A stretch of 61,142 nt of DNA. Origin: Alphaproteobacteria bacterium (GTDB taxonomy: Bacteria > Pseudomonadota > Alphaproteobacteria > UBA828). How positions within the stretch are numbered: position 1 is the first letter of the stretch; every line of letters begins with the position of its first letter. The stretch lies in contig JAJDUK010000102.1 in assembly GCA_022826665.1 (NCBI GenBank), positions 1 to 61,142 on the forward strand, written 5' to 3'. This document shows, piece by piece, positions 1-8,559 of this stretch. The position numbers were made by a program, and so were the translations under genes. Below the pieces are notes generated by a model, which had not been told where the DNA came from, searched no databases, and saw only the letters and a program-made list of their open reading frames with translations.

Positions 1-110
1 GCATGCGCTGGACCGTCAACGGCGCCAACGCCATCATCGCCCTGCGCTGCGCCGTCGAGAGCAATCGCTTCGACGATTTCTGGGAACGGCGCGCCGGCGC
101 AGCAGCATGA
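1..110 (+). CDS. ISKra4-family transposase, C-terminal end (partial)
   Basis: The frame is already open at the window edge and ends at TGA 108-110. The last 35 residues include MRWTVNGANAIIALRC and an acidic, aromatic tail (FDDFWERR). This is the usual ending of ISKra4-type transposases, where a GMRWS-GANAI-ALR block closes the catalytic domain. Only the end is visible, so I cannot tell whether the element is intact upstream. No terminal inverted repeat is obvious in the following 200 bases. Confidence 0.7.
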   Translation, partial: MRWTVNGANAIIALRCAVESNRFDDFWERRAGAAA

Positions 111-318
111 ATCTCACAAATCAGACGTACACCCGCACCGATCTTCCTCTTGACGTTGTTCGATCTTCATCAGCGCACGTCCTCGGGCGCTTCTTCCGTT
201 GCCGCGAGACGGAGCCCGCTGGCGCTCGTGCGCCGAGAGGAGCCGGGCGCCCCCCATTGACAGTCGCCGCCGATGGCCCGAGTCTCCGCCCATTCGCGGC
301 GGGCGGCGCGGGAGAACC
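111..318. other. Spacer between transposase end and oxidoreductase gene
   Basis: This is about 200 bases with no convincing gene. It probably holds the right end of the insertion sequence and the promoter of the next gene. A TTGACG hexamer near 162 is a possible -35, but I see no good -10. Confidence 0.35.
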
Positions 319-1425
319 ATGAGCGGATCAAGCGGCATCGACTTTGCCTTCGTTGCTGCGCCTGTGGGCGAGGACGGGCTCTCCGACGCCGCGCTCTACA
401 AGGAGATCCTGGCGGATTGCGCTTTCGCCCACCGGGCCGGCTACCGCGCCGCCTGGATGATCGAGCATCATTTCTCGGACTACTTCCCGACTCCCAATCC
501 GCTGGCCTTCCTCTCCCACATCGCCGCGCGCTTCCCGGATTTCGCGCTCGGCACCTGCGTGCTGGTGACACCCTGGTACGAGCCGCTGCGCCTCGCCGAG
601 GAAATCGCGCAACTCAACCTGCTCACCGACCGGCCGCTCCACATGGGGCTTGGCCGGGGCACGGCGAAGTACGAGTACGACGCCTTCGGCGTGCCGATGG
701 AGGAGAGCCGGCAGCGCTTCCGCGAGGTCTGGGAGATCGTGAGCACCGCGCTCGCTGGTGGGCGCTTCCGTTACGAAGGCAAGTATCTGACCGTGCCGAC
801 CCGCGTCGAGCTGCGCCCGCGTTCCGACACGAGCAAGATCAACTTCTACGGCGCCGTCGGCGGCAGCCCCGATTCTGGGGCGGTGATGGCCGCGCTCGGT
901 CTGCCGCCCATCATGACGGCCTTCAGCAACCTGCCGCTGCAGCGCGAGGCGCTCTCCGGCTGGAAGGAGGCGGCGCAGGCGCGTGGCATGGACGTGGACG
1001 GCTGCCGTTACCCGATGATGATCAACTGCATCATCGCCGACACCGACGACGAGGCCTACGACCTCGCCAAGCGCTACATCCCGCGCTTCCAGCAGGCGCA
1101 GATCGACCACTACGAGGCCGACGACGGCCACTTCGAGACGCTGTCCACCTACACCGCCTGGGCCAAGATATTCGCCAAGATGAAGGCGCGCACCGATCCC
1201 GCCAACATCCCGCCCTGGGCCGACGGTCAGTTCGTGGGCTCGCCCGAGACGGTGCGCCAGCGCGTCGCGGATTACGTGGATGCGGGCTTCAACAGCTTCC
1301 TCATCCACACGGCGACGCCGGGCGTGCCGCGCCGTCACCGCCAGACCTGGCTCGGCCGCTTCGCCGACGAGGTGGCGCCCTACTTCGAGGGCGGCGAGGC
1401 CTTGCGCGCCGCCGCCGGCGCCTGA
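319..1425 (+). CDS. LLM-class flavin-dependent oxidoreductase (luciferase-like)
   Basis: This 368-residue protein has the bacterial luciferase-like TIM-barrel pattern: WMIEHHFSDY at 46-55, the GLGRGT strand at 110-115, and a conserved barrel end. Members use reduced FMN (or F420) and oxygen to oxidise small substrates, so a flavin reductase is normally needed. ATG 319 is chosen over an upstream in-frame start because GGGAGAA lies just before it and family similarity begins there. It is followed closely by an esterase and an SDR on the same strand, suggesting a short catabolic operon. The substrate is unknown. Confidence 0.85.
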   Translation: MSGSSGIDFAFVAAPVGEDGLSDAALYKEILADCAFAHRAGYRAAWMIEHHFSDYFPTPNPLAFLSHIAARFPDFALGTCVLVTPWYEPLRLAEEIAQLNLLTDRPLHMGLGRGTAKYEYDAFGVPMEESRQRFREVWEIVSTALAGGRFRYEGKYLTVPTRVELRPRSDTSKINFYGAVGGSPDSGAVMAALGLPPIMTAFSNLPLQREALSGWKEAAQARGMDVDGCRYPMMINCIIADTDDEAYDLAKRYIPRFQQAQIDHYEADDGHFETLSTYTAWAKIFAKMKARTDPANIPPWADGQFVGSPETVRQRVADYVDAGFNSFLIHTATPGVPRRHRQTWLGRFADEVAPYFEGGEALRAAAGA

Positions 1426-1436
1426 CACCAGTATCG

Positions 1437-2372
1437 ATGCAGCTCGATCCCGCGCTGGCGGAGATCCTCGCCTCGCTCGACCCGAGCGCCGAGACCCCGG
1501 TCGAGGAAATGGCGCCGGAAGACGCGCGCGCGACGTGGAAGGAGGAGATGGCCGCCGTGGCCGGCAAGCCACTGCCGGTCAAGTCGGTGACCGCGCACGA
1601 GGCGCCGGGGCCCGCCGGCCCGCTCGCGGTCAGGCTTTACGAGCCGGAGGGGGCGGGCGCCGGCCCGCTGCCGATCCTCGTCTACTACCACGGCGGCGGC
1701 TGGATCCGCGGCGATCTCGACACCCACGACGACGTTTGCCGCTATCTCTGCCATCACGGAGCCTGTCTGGTGGCCTCCGTAGACTACCGGCTCGCGCCCG
1801 AGCACCGCTTCCCCGCCGCGCTGGAGGATTGCGACGCCGCGACCCAGTGGGTAGCGGAGCACGCGGCACAGCTCGGTGCCGACCCCGCGCGCCTCGCCAT
1901 CGGCGGGGACAGCGCCGGCGGCAACATCGCCTGCGGGGTTGCGCTCAAATCGCGCGAGCGCGGCGGGCCCGCGATCTGCTTCCAGCTTCTGATCTACCCG
2001 GCGACCGACCTCGCCGGCGAGACCGAGTCCAAGCGGCTTTATTCCTCGGACTACCTGCTCAACTCGATGCCCTTCTATGTCGGGAGCTACCTGGGGCCGG
2101 AGGGCGACGCAGCCGACCCGCTTGCCTCGCCGCTGCTGGCGCGCGACCTCTCCAACCTGCCGCCCGCCTTCGTGCTCACCGCCGGTTTCGATCCGCTCCG
2201 GGACGAGGGCGAGGCCTACGCCAGGCGGCTCGAGGCGGCCGGCGTGCCCACCGAGTATCGCTGTCATGAGAGCATGATCCACGGCTTCGTCTCGATCACG
2301 GGCCTGATCGAGAGCGCCGAGGCGGGTCTGGCCGACTCTGCTGCGGCGCTCAGGGCCGCTTTCGCCCGTTGA
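1437..2372 (+). CDS. Alpha/beta hydrolase, HSL-type esterase
   Basis: The 311-residue serine hydrolase belongs to the hormone-sensitive-lipase/acetyl-esterase group. HGGG at 85-88 forms the oxyanion hole. GDSAGG at 157-162 carries the nucleophile Ser159. A downstream Asp (FDPLRDEG) and His (MIHGF) complete the triad. It starts 11 bases after the oxidoreductase stop and ends 16 bases before the SDR gene, so the three are probably co-transcribed. It likely hydrolyses a small ester or lactone made or consumed by its neighbours. It has no signal peptide, so it should be cytoplasmic. Confidence 0.88.
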   Translation: MQLDPALAEILASLDPSAETPVEEMAPEDARATWKEEMAAVAGKPLPVKSVTAHEAPGPAGPLAVRLYEPEGAGAGPLPILVYYHGGGWIRGDLDTHDDVCRYLCHHGACLVASVDYRLAPEHRFPAALEDCDAATQWVAEHAAQLGADPARLAIGGDSAGGNIACGVALKSRERGGPAICFQLLIYPATDLAGETESKRLYSSDYLLNSMPFYVGSYLGPEGDAADPLASPLLARDLSNLPPAFVLTAGFDPLRDEGEAYARRLEAAGVPTEYRCHESMIHGFVSITGLIESAEAGLADSAAALRAAFAR

Positions 2373-2388
2373 GAGAAGGAACAGCGCC

Positions 2389-3168
2389 ATGAGTGAAGGC
2401 ATCGCCGGCAAGGCCTGTGTGATGACCGGCGCAGGCGGGGGTATGGGCCTTACCATCGCCCGCGCGCTCCGCGCCGAGGGCTGCGCTGTCACCGCCATCG
2501 ATCCCAAGCCCGAGCCGCCGGAGTTCGCGTCCGCCGACGGCGCGGCCGGGCGCTACGTCCAGGGCGATGCCACCGACGAAGAGCTGGTCGCGCGCACCGT
2601 CGCCGAGGCCTTCGATGCGTCCGTCCGCCTCGACTACCTGGTCAATGCCGCAGGCGTCGGCTGGTACGACCGGGACGGCTCCATCGCCGAGATGGAGATG
2701 GCCGTCTGGCACCGGGTGATGGAGATCAACCTCACCGCGTCCGCGCTGATGGCGCGCCACGCCGTGCCGTTTCTCCGGCGCACCGGGGCCGGCGGGTCGA
2801 TGGTTCACATCGCGAGCGTGGTGGGCCTGCGCAACATGGAGAACATCCTGGAGGGCGGGCCCATCGACGCCTATCAGGCCTCGAAGGCGGGACTCACCGC
2901 TCTCTCTCGCTCGCTTTCCATGCAGCTCGGGCCCGACGGCATCCGCTCCAACACCATCTGCCCCGGCGCGGTGCTGACGCCGATGACGGCGCCCACCTAC
3001 GAAGCCGACCCCAGCCGCGCCGACGCCATGATCGCGCGCACGCCGCTCGGCCGCCTGGGCCTGCCCGAGGACATTGCCCACGCCTGTCTCTTCCTGCTGT
3101 CGGACAAGGCATCCTTCATCACCGGCATCGACCTCGTGGTCGACGGCGGCATCATGGCCAAGCTCTAG
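2389..3168 (+). CDS. SDR-family NAD(P)-dependent oxidoreductase
   Basis: The protein has 259 residues, classical short-chain dehydrogenase length. TGAGGGMG (13-20) is the nucleotide site, NAAG (86-89) stabilises the fold, and Ser143, Tyr162 and Lys166 (YQASK) form the catalytic set. AAGGA lies upstream of ATG. As the third gene after an LLM oxidoreductase and an esterase, it probably interconverts an alcohol and a ketone in the same pathway. The substrate cannot be read from sequence. Confidence 0.87.
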   Translation: MSEGIAGKACVMTGAGGGMGLTIARALRAEGCAVTAIDPKPEPPEFASADGAAGRYVQGDATDEELVARTVAEAFDASVRLDYLVNAAGVGWYDRDGSIAEMEMAVWHRVMEINLTASALMARHAVPFLRRTGAGGSMVHIASVVGLRNMENILEGGPIDAYQASKAGLTALSRSLSMQLGPDGIRSNTICPGAVLTPMTAPTYEADPSRADAMIARTPLGRLGLPEDIAHACLFLLSDKASFITGIDLVVDGGIMAKL

Positions 3169-3175
3169 ACCAGGG

Positions 3176-4210
3176 TTACGAGACCAAGGCCGCGAACAGA
3201 CCACCGCTCAGGATCGCGCCGGTGATGCCGAAGCCGACGTAAGCCGCGAACACCTGCCGGCGCACCAGCGACCAGACCGCGACCATGGCCGGGATGCAGG
3301 TCACCGCGCCCGCGACCATGAACGCCATCGCGGCACCCGAGCCCATGCCCTGTTCCATCAGGCCTGCGACCAGCGCGGGCGCGGCATAGCCGTTGAGGTA
3401 GGCCGGCGCGCCCACCAGCGCGCCCAGCGCAATCGGCGCCATTCCGTCGCCCCCCACGACGCCCGCGATCATCTCCGCCGGCACGTAGGTCACCAACAGG
3501 GCTTCGATCAGGTAGGCCAGCACCAGCCACTTGACGAGGAACCGGGCGTTGGCGATGGCTTCGGCGCGGAATGCGGCCAAGCGCGCCCGCTCGCGCCAGA
3601 AGCGCCATACCGTCTTGCCCTCCTCGGACCCGCCGGCGCAGCAACCGCCGCCTACGCTCAGGCGGAGCGCTTCGGCGAAGGCGCCGCGCCAGACGAGGAA
3701 GCGAACCCCGAAGCCGCCGAACAGGCCCAGCGCGACCGCCGCGACCGCCTTGCCCGCCGCGAAATCCCAGCCGAGCGCGGCGGCGGTGATGAGCACGGTG
3801 GAGGGGTCGATGAGAGGCGATGAGAGCCAGAACGCCATGATGGCCGAGAGCGGGACGCCCACCGCAAGCAAGCCCGCGATCAGCGGAATGACCTCGCACG
3901 AGCAGAACGGGGCAAGTCCGCCGAGCAGCGCGGCCAGCACGATCATGCGCGTCTCGCGGCCCTCGAAGGCGCGGGAGACCAGCGCGGTGGCCCCGGTCGC
4001 CTTGAGCGTCGCGATCAGCACCACCGCCCCGGCAATGTAGGGCAGGGTGCCGGCGAACGCCTCGGCCGCGGTGCGCAGGATGTCCGTGACGTTCGGCGCA
4101 TCCAGTAGCGCCACCGCGAGCGGGATGGCGAGGATGAGGGCCCAGACGGAGAGCACGTCCCGCGCTCGCGCGCGCAGGCCGTCGACACCGCGAAGAACGA
4201 GGGCGGTCAC
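3176..4210 (-). CDS. YraQ/ArsP-type permease (DUF318 family)
   Basis: This polytopic membrane protein of 344 residues has the family signature APFCSCEVIPL in the first half and a second repeat-like half (GAPAYLNGYAAPALV). A Cys pair (GGGCCAGG) in the central cytoplasmic loop suggests metal or metalloid handling. I start it at GTG 4210 because that overlaps the ArsR-type gene stop as GTGA; the open frame extends upstream but runs into the regulator gene. Such permeases are linked to efflux of organoarsenicals or of Cu/Zn-type metals. Its operon position behind an ArsR repressor fits inducible metal(loid) export. The ion is uncertain. Confidence 0.8.
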   Translation of the reverse strand: MTALVLRGVDGLRARARDVLSVWALILAIPLAVALLDAPNVTDILRTAAEAFAGTLPYIAGAVVLIATLKATGATALVSRAFEGRETRMIVLAALLGGLAPFCSCEVIPLIAGLLAVGVPLSAIMAFWLSSPLIDPSTVLITAAALGWDFAAGKAVAAVALGLFGGFGVRFLVWRGAFAEALRLSVGGGCCAGGSEEGKTVWRFWRERARLAAFRAEAIANARFLVKWLVLAYLIEALLVTYVPAEMIAGVVGGDGMAPIALGALVGAPAYLNGYAAPALVAGLMEQGMGSGAAMAFMVAGAVTCIPAMVAVWSLVRRQVFAAYVGFGITGAILSGGLFAALVS

Positions 4211-4590
4211 GGCGACGGGCTCCTGAGCGCCGCCCGCGCGGCACGGGCCTGGGGCGAGGGCTTGGCGTCGGCGCAGCAAGCCTCAAGCAGGAAGGCGGCG
4301 AGGGCTTCGAGACGCCGATAGGCGGCCCGGTTGATCACGGTGCGCCCGCGGCGCTCCTGCTCGACCAGCCCGCCGGCGGCGAGAAATCCGAGGTGATGGG
4401 CCAGGGTGGACGCCGGGATGGCGGTGCGCTCCTGGATCTCGCCGACGGTGAGCCCTTCGTCTCCCGCGCGCACGAGCAGGCGCAGCACCGTGAGCCTGGG
4501 CTCGGAGCCGCACGCGGCGAACCCCTGCGCCGCTTCTTCGAGTGCGACGGCGGCTTGGGGCGGTCCGTGGGAGTGCTGTTCGAATTCCAT
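4207..4590 (-). CDS. ArsR/SmtB-family HTH repressor
   Basis: A winged helix-turn-helix protein of about 127 residues when started at ATG 4590. The core (SEPRLTVLRLL, then STLAHHLGFLAAGGLV) is typical ArsR. A C-terminal Cys pair (EACCAD) is a likely metal-sensing site. An in-frame Met farther upstream (4650) lies beyond a perfect TTGACA, so 4590 is preferred. There is no Shine-Dalgarno before it, and the predicted transcription start falls on the ATG. The stop overlaps the GTG of the permease, giving a coupled two-gene operon. Confidence 0.82.
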   Translation of the reverse strand: MEFEQHSHGPPQAAVALEEAAQGFAACGSEPRLTVLRLLVRAGDEGLTVGEIQERTAIPASTLAHHLGFLAAGGLVEQERRGRTVINRAAYRRLEALAAFLLEACCADAKPSPQARAARAALRSPSP

Positions 4591-4625
4591 ATAACTAGTT
4601 TTATGGTTATATTGTCGTATGTCAA
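4589..4625 (-). promoter_or_regulatory. arsR promoter with inverted-repeat operator
   Basis: Read on the minus strand, TTGACA (4625-4620) is followed after 16 bases by TAAAAC (4603-4598). A 7-base inverted repeat ATATAAC-N10-GTTATAT (4589-4595 and 4606-4612) overlaps the -10 and the start codon. This is well placed for autorepression by the ArsR-type protein. Confidence 0.6.
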
Positions 4626-4654
4626 GGACCGCCTTGGGTGCAGGACCCATGAAA

Positions 4655-4666
4655 CGGAAACGCTCT
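4655..4666. repeat. Half copy of the CGGAAACGCTCT repeat
   Basis: The 12 bases are identical to the right arm of the hairpin at 20378-20408. It sits at the end of the flavin reductase gene and overlaps the stop codon. Confidence 0.5.
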
Positions 4667-5195
4667 AAGCGGCGAAGGTGCCGAAGGCGCCGCGGGAGTA
4701 GAGCAGGGGCTCCTGGGCCGTGTCGGTGCGCACCGCCTGCACGCGGCCAGTAAGCACAGTGTGGGTCTCGGCCCGGAGCGTCTGGCCAAGCAGGCAGTCG
4801 AAGCTCGCGAGCGCGTCCATCAGCACCGGTGCGCCAGTCGCAAGCGTGCCCCAGTCCCCGGTGGTGAAGCGCTGGGGCACCCGTTCGGAGGACGAGAACT
4901 GCGCGGCCAGGTCGAGGTGCTGCGCGCCCAGCACGTTGACGCAGAAGACCCGGCTCTGCAGCGTCGGATCATGCGCGCCCGCCTCACGGTTGACGCAGGC
5001 GAGAAGCAACGGGGGGTCGGCGCTCAGCGAGCAGACTGCGGTGGCGGTGAGCCCGGTGCGCTGCTCGCCGATGGATGTGGTCACGATGGTGACTCCCGCC
5101 GCGAGCTGGCGCATGCCCTCCCTGAAGTCGTCGGAATCGACCGCCACGACCGGCGCGGCCAGGGTATCGAAATCGAAATCGTCAAGCAGTGACAT
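4665..5195 (-). CDS. Flavin reductase family protein (HpaC/DIM6-like)
   Basis: This protein of 176 residues carries the flavin-reductase-like split-barrel pattern: MRQLAAGVTIVTT, GLTATAVCSLSADPPLL, and a late CLLG motif. Such proteins use NAD(P)H to supply FMNH2 or FADH2 to a separate monooxygenase. ATG 5195 begins the conserved part; the open frame extends 5' without similarity. The nearest flavin monooxygenase candidates are the LLM protein at 319-1425 and the acyl-CoA-dehydrogenase-like protein at 36544-37749, so the partner is not obvious. The stop is followed by the half-repeat described at 4655-4666. Confidence 0.8.
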   Translation of the reverse strand: MSLLDDFDFDTLAAPVVAVDSDDFREGMRQLAAGVTIVTTSIGEQRTGLTATAVCSLSADPPLLLACVNREAGAHDPTLQSRVFCVNVLGAQHLDLAAQFSSSERVPQRFTTGDWGTLATGAPVLMDALASFDCLLGQTLRAETHTVLTGRVQAVRTDTAQEPLLYSRGAFGTFAA

Positions 5196-5307
5196 AAAGC
5201 CCTCTCCCGGCGCGGCGCCGACTGTACCCAAACGCCGCCCGCGCATTATGAAGACCGCCGCCGCAGCGGTCCACGGCACGGCGAAACGGTCGTTCGGCCG
5301 GCCGATG

Positions 5308-6063
5308 TCAGTGGAAGTAGGCGCCGCCGTCGACGACCAGCGTCTGCCCCGTGACGAAGGCCGAGTCCTGCGACGCGAAGAAGACCACCGCGCCCACGAT
5401 GTCGTCCGGATGCTGGTCGCGTTGGATGACCCGCGCCTGCCGCGAGATGTCCTGCAGCTTTTCCAGCTGATGGGGGTTCTCCAGCACGCCGTCGGACAAG
5501 GTGAAGCCGGGCGCGACACCGTTGACCCGGATGTCGTGGGCACCGAGTTCCTTGGCCAGGGCCTTGGTCATGGCGTTCACGGCGCCCTTGCTCGCCACGT
5601 AGTGCAGCATGAAGGGAACGCCCTTGAAGGGCGTCCCCGACGAGACGTTGATGATCGAGCCACCGCCCTGCCGACGCATGGCGGGGACCACCGCGCGGGT
5701 CGCCATCGCCTGCCCGATGACGTTCACGTCGAGCACGCGCTTCCACTCGTCGATGTCCAGGTCCTCAAAGGGCTTCAACTCCAGGTCGGCGTAGATCCCG
5801 GCGTTGTTGACCAGCACGTCGATGCGGCCGAACGCCTCCAGCGCGGCGTTCGCCATCGCCTCTGTGTCGCTCCGGCTCGACACGTCGCAGGAAACGCCGA
5901 TGACGCTGTCCCCGGCGTTATCGAGTGCCTTCGCGGTCTCCGCAGCGCCGTCGCGGTCGGCAATAACCACGCTTGCCCTTTCTGCGAGGAGTGCTTGCAC
6001 GATCGCCTGTCCAATCCCCATTGCCCCGCCGGTGACAATCGCGACCTTCCCGCTGCAACGCAT
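5308..6063 (-). CDS. SDR-family oxidoreductase
   Basis: Classical SDR of 251 residues: TGGAMGIG near 11-18, NNAG at 86-89, Ser141/142, Tyr155 and Lys159 (YVASK). ATG 6063 is chosen because GGAAGGAG precedes it. The C-terminal VTGQTLVVDGGAY is typical of dehydrogenases acting on 3-hydroxy or sugar-like substrates. It lies between a flavin reductase and a cupin protein on the same strand, perhaps as one small operon. Confidence 0.85.
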   Translation of the reverse strand: MRCSGKVAIVTGGAMGIGQAIVQALLAERASVVIADRDGAAETAKALDNAGDSVIGVSCDVSSRSDTEAMANAALEAFGRIDVLVNNAGIYADLELKPFEDLDIDEWKRVLDVNVIGQAMATRAVVPAMRRQGGGSIINVSSGTPFKGVPFMLHYVASKGAVNAMTKALAKELGAHDIRVNGVAPGFTLSDGVLENPHQLEKLQDISRQARVIQRDQHPDDIVGAVVFFASQDSAFVTGQTLVVDGGAYFH

Positions 6064-6100
6064 CGCTGTGCTCCTTCCGCTTACTCGCAACTTCCGCCGA

Positions 6101-6751
6101 CTATGCCGAATCGAGTTCGATGGGTCTCTCCGCAAACACCCGATAGCTCTGCGACTTCGGCTTGTCCCGGTCCTCGTCGTTGACGTAGCGGATAGACGAC
6201 GTGCCGAGCAGCGATCGCGGCAACACCATTGTTCGAATGAAGCGGCTGGGCACGTCTATCGACGCTTGCGCGAAGACGGGTTCCGGTCCGCTCTCGAACC
6301 AGGCGCCGCCGGGGCCGTATGACGAGGAACGGCTCTCTGTATCGATCCGTATTTCCCCCTCTCGCAGGCATCGAATGCCGGGGCCCTGGTGCGTGTGCAG
6401 AAGAGCCGTCCCTCCGGGCGGGAACGCCACGCTATCGAGCCGGATCAAAAGCTCATCGGCGATCGCGCCCGGATCGATAGGGCCGGCAAGTCGAAGGCTC
6501 GTCCGATGAGCGTAAGCGTCGGCGTCTGCGTCGGGCATCCCGACCTCCCAACGCCAGACCGTGGCGCCGCCACCGCTGGCGCGTACCACCGCCGCGTCCG
6601 TCAGGACGGCTCCGTCATCCAGCGGCACATCCTCTCCGTCCACGGTGATGCTGCCGGCCGAGACGTAGAGCGCCCTCGGCGCGGGTTCCTCGAAGCCGAC
6701 CTTTTCGCCGCCGAACAGGATGTCCTCGTAAAGGCGCAGTTCATAAGCCAT
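6101..6751 (-). CDS. Cupin-like protein of unknown function
   Basis: The protein has about 216 residues starting at MAYELRLYED. Its content suggests two beta-rich cupin-type halves, with a histidine-containing turn (LLHTHQGPG) and an acidic GEIRIDTES segment. I cannot name a reaction; cupins of this kind bind a metal and act on small acids or serve as sensors. GAGG precedes ATG 6751. A Met 7 codons earlier (6772) is an alternative start. It ends 37 bases before the SDR start, so the two are probably co-transcribed. Confidence 0.6.
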   Translation of the reverse strand: MAYELRLYEDILFGGEKVGFEEPAPRALYVSAGSITVDGEDVPLDDGAVLTDAAVVRASGGGATVWRWEVGMPDADADAYAHRTSLRLAGPIDPGAIADELLIRLDSVAFPPGGTALLHTHQGPGIRCLREGEIRIDTESRSSSYGPGGAWFESGPEPVFAQASIDVPSRFIRTMVLPRSLLGTSSIRYVNDEDRDKPKSQSYRVFAERPIELDSA

Positions 6752-6817
6752 ACGTTGTGACCTCACAGGCATCGTCCGAACACTCGGGCCGTGCGCCCAG
6801 CCGAGGCCTGCATCGCA

Positions 6818-7462
6818 TCAGTAGGCGACCGGGAGCGGGTCCAGGCTCCGCCACAGATGCCAGACCGCCACCGAGCGCCAGGGCCGCCAGCACGCCGCAT
6901 GGGCCTCGATCGCGTCGGGGTCCATCGAGCCGCCGTCGCCGTAGTGCTTGCCCATGGCCCGGCGCACGCCGATGTCGGCGAGCGGCAGCACGTCCGGCCG
7001 CTGCAGGTAGAAGATCAGCACCATCTCGGCGGTCCATCGGCCCACGCCCCTGAGCGCGAGCAGGTCGTCGATCACCGCTTCGTCGTCGGCGCCCTGCCAG
7101 CGCTCCGGGTCGATGGCGCCGGAGACGAAACCGATCGCGATGTCGCGCAGGTAGCCCGACTTCTGGCGGGTGAGGCCGGCGCCGCGCAGCTCGGCTTGCG
7201 TGCGTGCCGCGACCTCGGGCGGTGCGACGGTGCCGACGCAGGCCTCGAGCCGCGCCCAGATGCTGTCCGCCGCGCGCACCGAGATCTGCTGGGCCACGAT
7301 GGCGCGCGCGAGAGTGAGGAAGAGGTCCCCCTGGCCCACCAGGCCTTCGCCCTCGTAGCGCGCCACGAGCGCAGCCATCGCCGGGTCGGTGGCGGCGAGC
7401 GCGGCCCGCGCCTCCTGCCAATACGCCGGCTGCCCCACCGGCCCGCTCGCCCATCGCGGCAT
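6818..7462 (-). CDS. DNA-3-methyladenine glycosylase, AlkA-like
   Basis: An HhH-GPD base-excision glycosylase of 214 residues. The helix-hairpin-helix LLALRGVGRWTAEM and the downstream catalytic Asp in LPLADIGVRR are both present. It removes alkylated purines, leaving an abasic site. ATG 7462 has GAGGAG upstream and starts the conserved domain; the longer open frame overlaps the neighbouring transporter gene. It lacks the AlkA N-terminal TATA-like domain, as is common in short bacterial forms. Confidence 0.85.
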   Translation of the reverse strand: MPRWASGPVGQPAYWQEARAALAATDPAMAALVARYEGEGLVGQGDLFLTLARAIVAQQISVRAADSIWARLEACVGTVAPPEVAARTQAELRGAGLTRQKSGYLRDIAIGFVSGAIDPERWQGADDEAVIDDLLALRGVGRWTAEMVLIFYLQRPDVLPLADIGVRRAMGKHYGDGGSMDPDAIEAHAACWRPWRSVAVWHLWRSLDPLPVAY

Positions 7463-7494
7463 GACGCCCGTTCTCCTCGTTCCCGCAGCCCGAG

Positions 7495-8430
7495 TCAGCG
7501 CCGGGCGAAGCTCGGCATCGGCTCCTCGATGCCCTCGGGGTCGGCGTGGATGAAAACCTCCGCGTGGGGGAAGGCCTCGCGGATCCGGGCTTCCACGGAA
7601 TCGGAAATCTCGTGCGCGCGGAGCAGTGTAAGCGAGCGATTCATCTCGACATGGACCTGGATGAAGGAATTGATGCCGGAGCGGCGGGTTCTGAGGTCGT
7701 GGCAATCCAGCACCTCCGGGTGCTCAAGCACGATCTGCCGAATGCGTTCCCGGTCTGCCTCGGGGAGTTCGTGGTCCATCAGCTGCTCGATCGCGCTCCG
7801 CGCGACCTGGTACGCGGCATGGATGATGACGCCCGCGATCACGATCGCGATGATCGGGTCGGCGAGCCCCCAGCCCACGGTCATCGCCAGAGCCAGCGCC
7901 GCGATCACGCCGACGTTGGTCAGGATGTCGGAGGCATAGTGCAGGGAATCGGCCTTAATCGCGGTCGAGCCCGTGAGCCGCACGACCCGGCGCTGATAGG
8001 CCACCAGCGCCGTAGTGACGAGGATGGCGAAGACCATCACCCCGATCCCCACCGGCGCCCGCTCGATCGGCTCTGGCTCGATGATGCGGCCGACCGCCTC
8101 GACGATGAGGAAGATCGCGGACGCCGTGATGAAGACCGCCTGGCCGAGCCCCGCCAGCGGCTCCGCCTTGCCGTGGCCGAAGCGGTGTTCGCGGTCCGCC
8201 GGCTGGAGCGCGTGGCGCACGGCGAACAGGTTGATGAGCGAGGCGAGCACGTCCATCACCGAATCGGCCAGCGACGAGAGCAGGCTCACCGAATCCGTGG
8301 CAAGCCAGGCGCCGAGCTTGGCAGCGATCATCAGGGCGGCGGCGGCGACCGCGAAATTGGTCGCGCGGCGCATCAGCCGGCGCGCGCGCTCGGGCTCGAC
8401 CTGGGGGCCGCTCGGGATTTCGGGTTTCAC
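7495..8430 (-). CDS. Cation diffusion facilitator family transporter (FieF-like)
   Basis: 311 residues, six predicted membrane helices and a cytoplasmic ferredoxin-like tail. The metal site of the YiiP/FieF group is visible as SLADSVMD in helix 2 (Asp-x3-Asp) and HYASD in helix 5 (His-x3-Asp), typical of Zn or Fe export. The C-terminal half (MDHELPEADRERI) matches the dimerisation domain. The start is GTG 8430. It exchanges metal for protons at the inner membrane. Confidence 0.88.
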   Translation of the reverse strand: MKPEIPSGPQVEPERARRLMRRATNFAVAAAALMIAAKLGAWLATDSVSLLSSLADSVMDVLASLINLFAVRHALQPADREHRFGHGKAEPLAGLGQAVFITASAIFLIVEAVGRIIEPEPIERAPVGIGVMVFAILVTTALVAYQRRVVRLTGSTAIKADSLHYASDILTNVGVIAALALAMTVGWGLADPIIAIVIAGVIIHAAYQVARSAIEQLMDHELPEADRERIRQIVLEHPEVLDCHDLRTRRSGINSFIQVHVEMNRSLTLLRAHEISDSVEARIREAFPHAEVFIHADPEGIEEPMPSFARR

Positions 8431-8559
8431 GCCGGCTGCTTATAGCACGGCCGCGGTCGATATCCGTATGACAGCACCCGTCGGGGTGTGGAACGGTTTG
8501 TGCCGGGCCGTCAGGCCCGGACGGCGCGACTGCGCCGCGCGCGTAGCGCGTAGCCAAGC

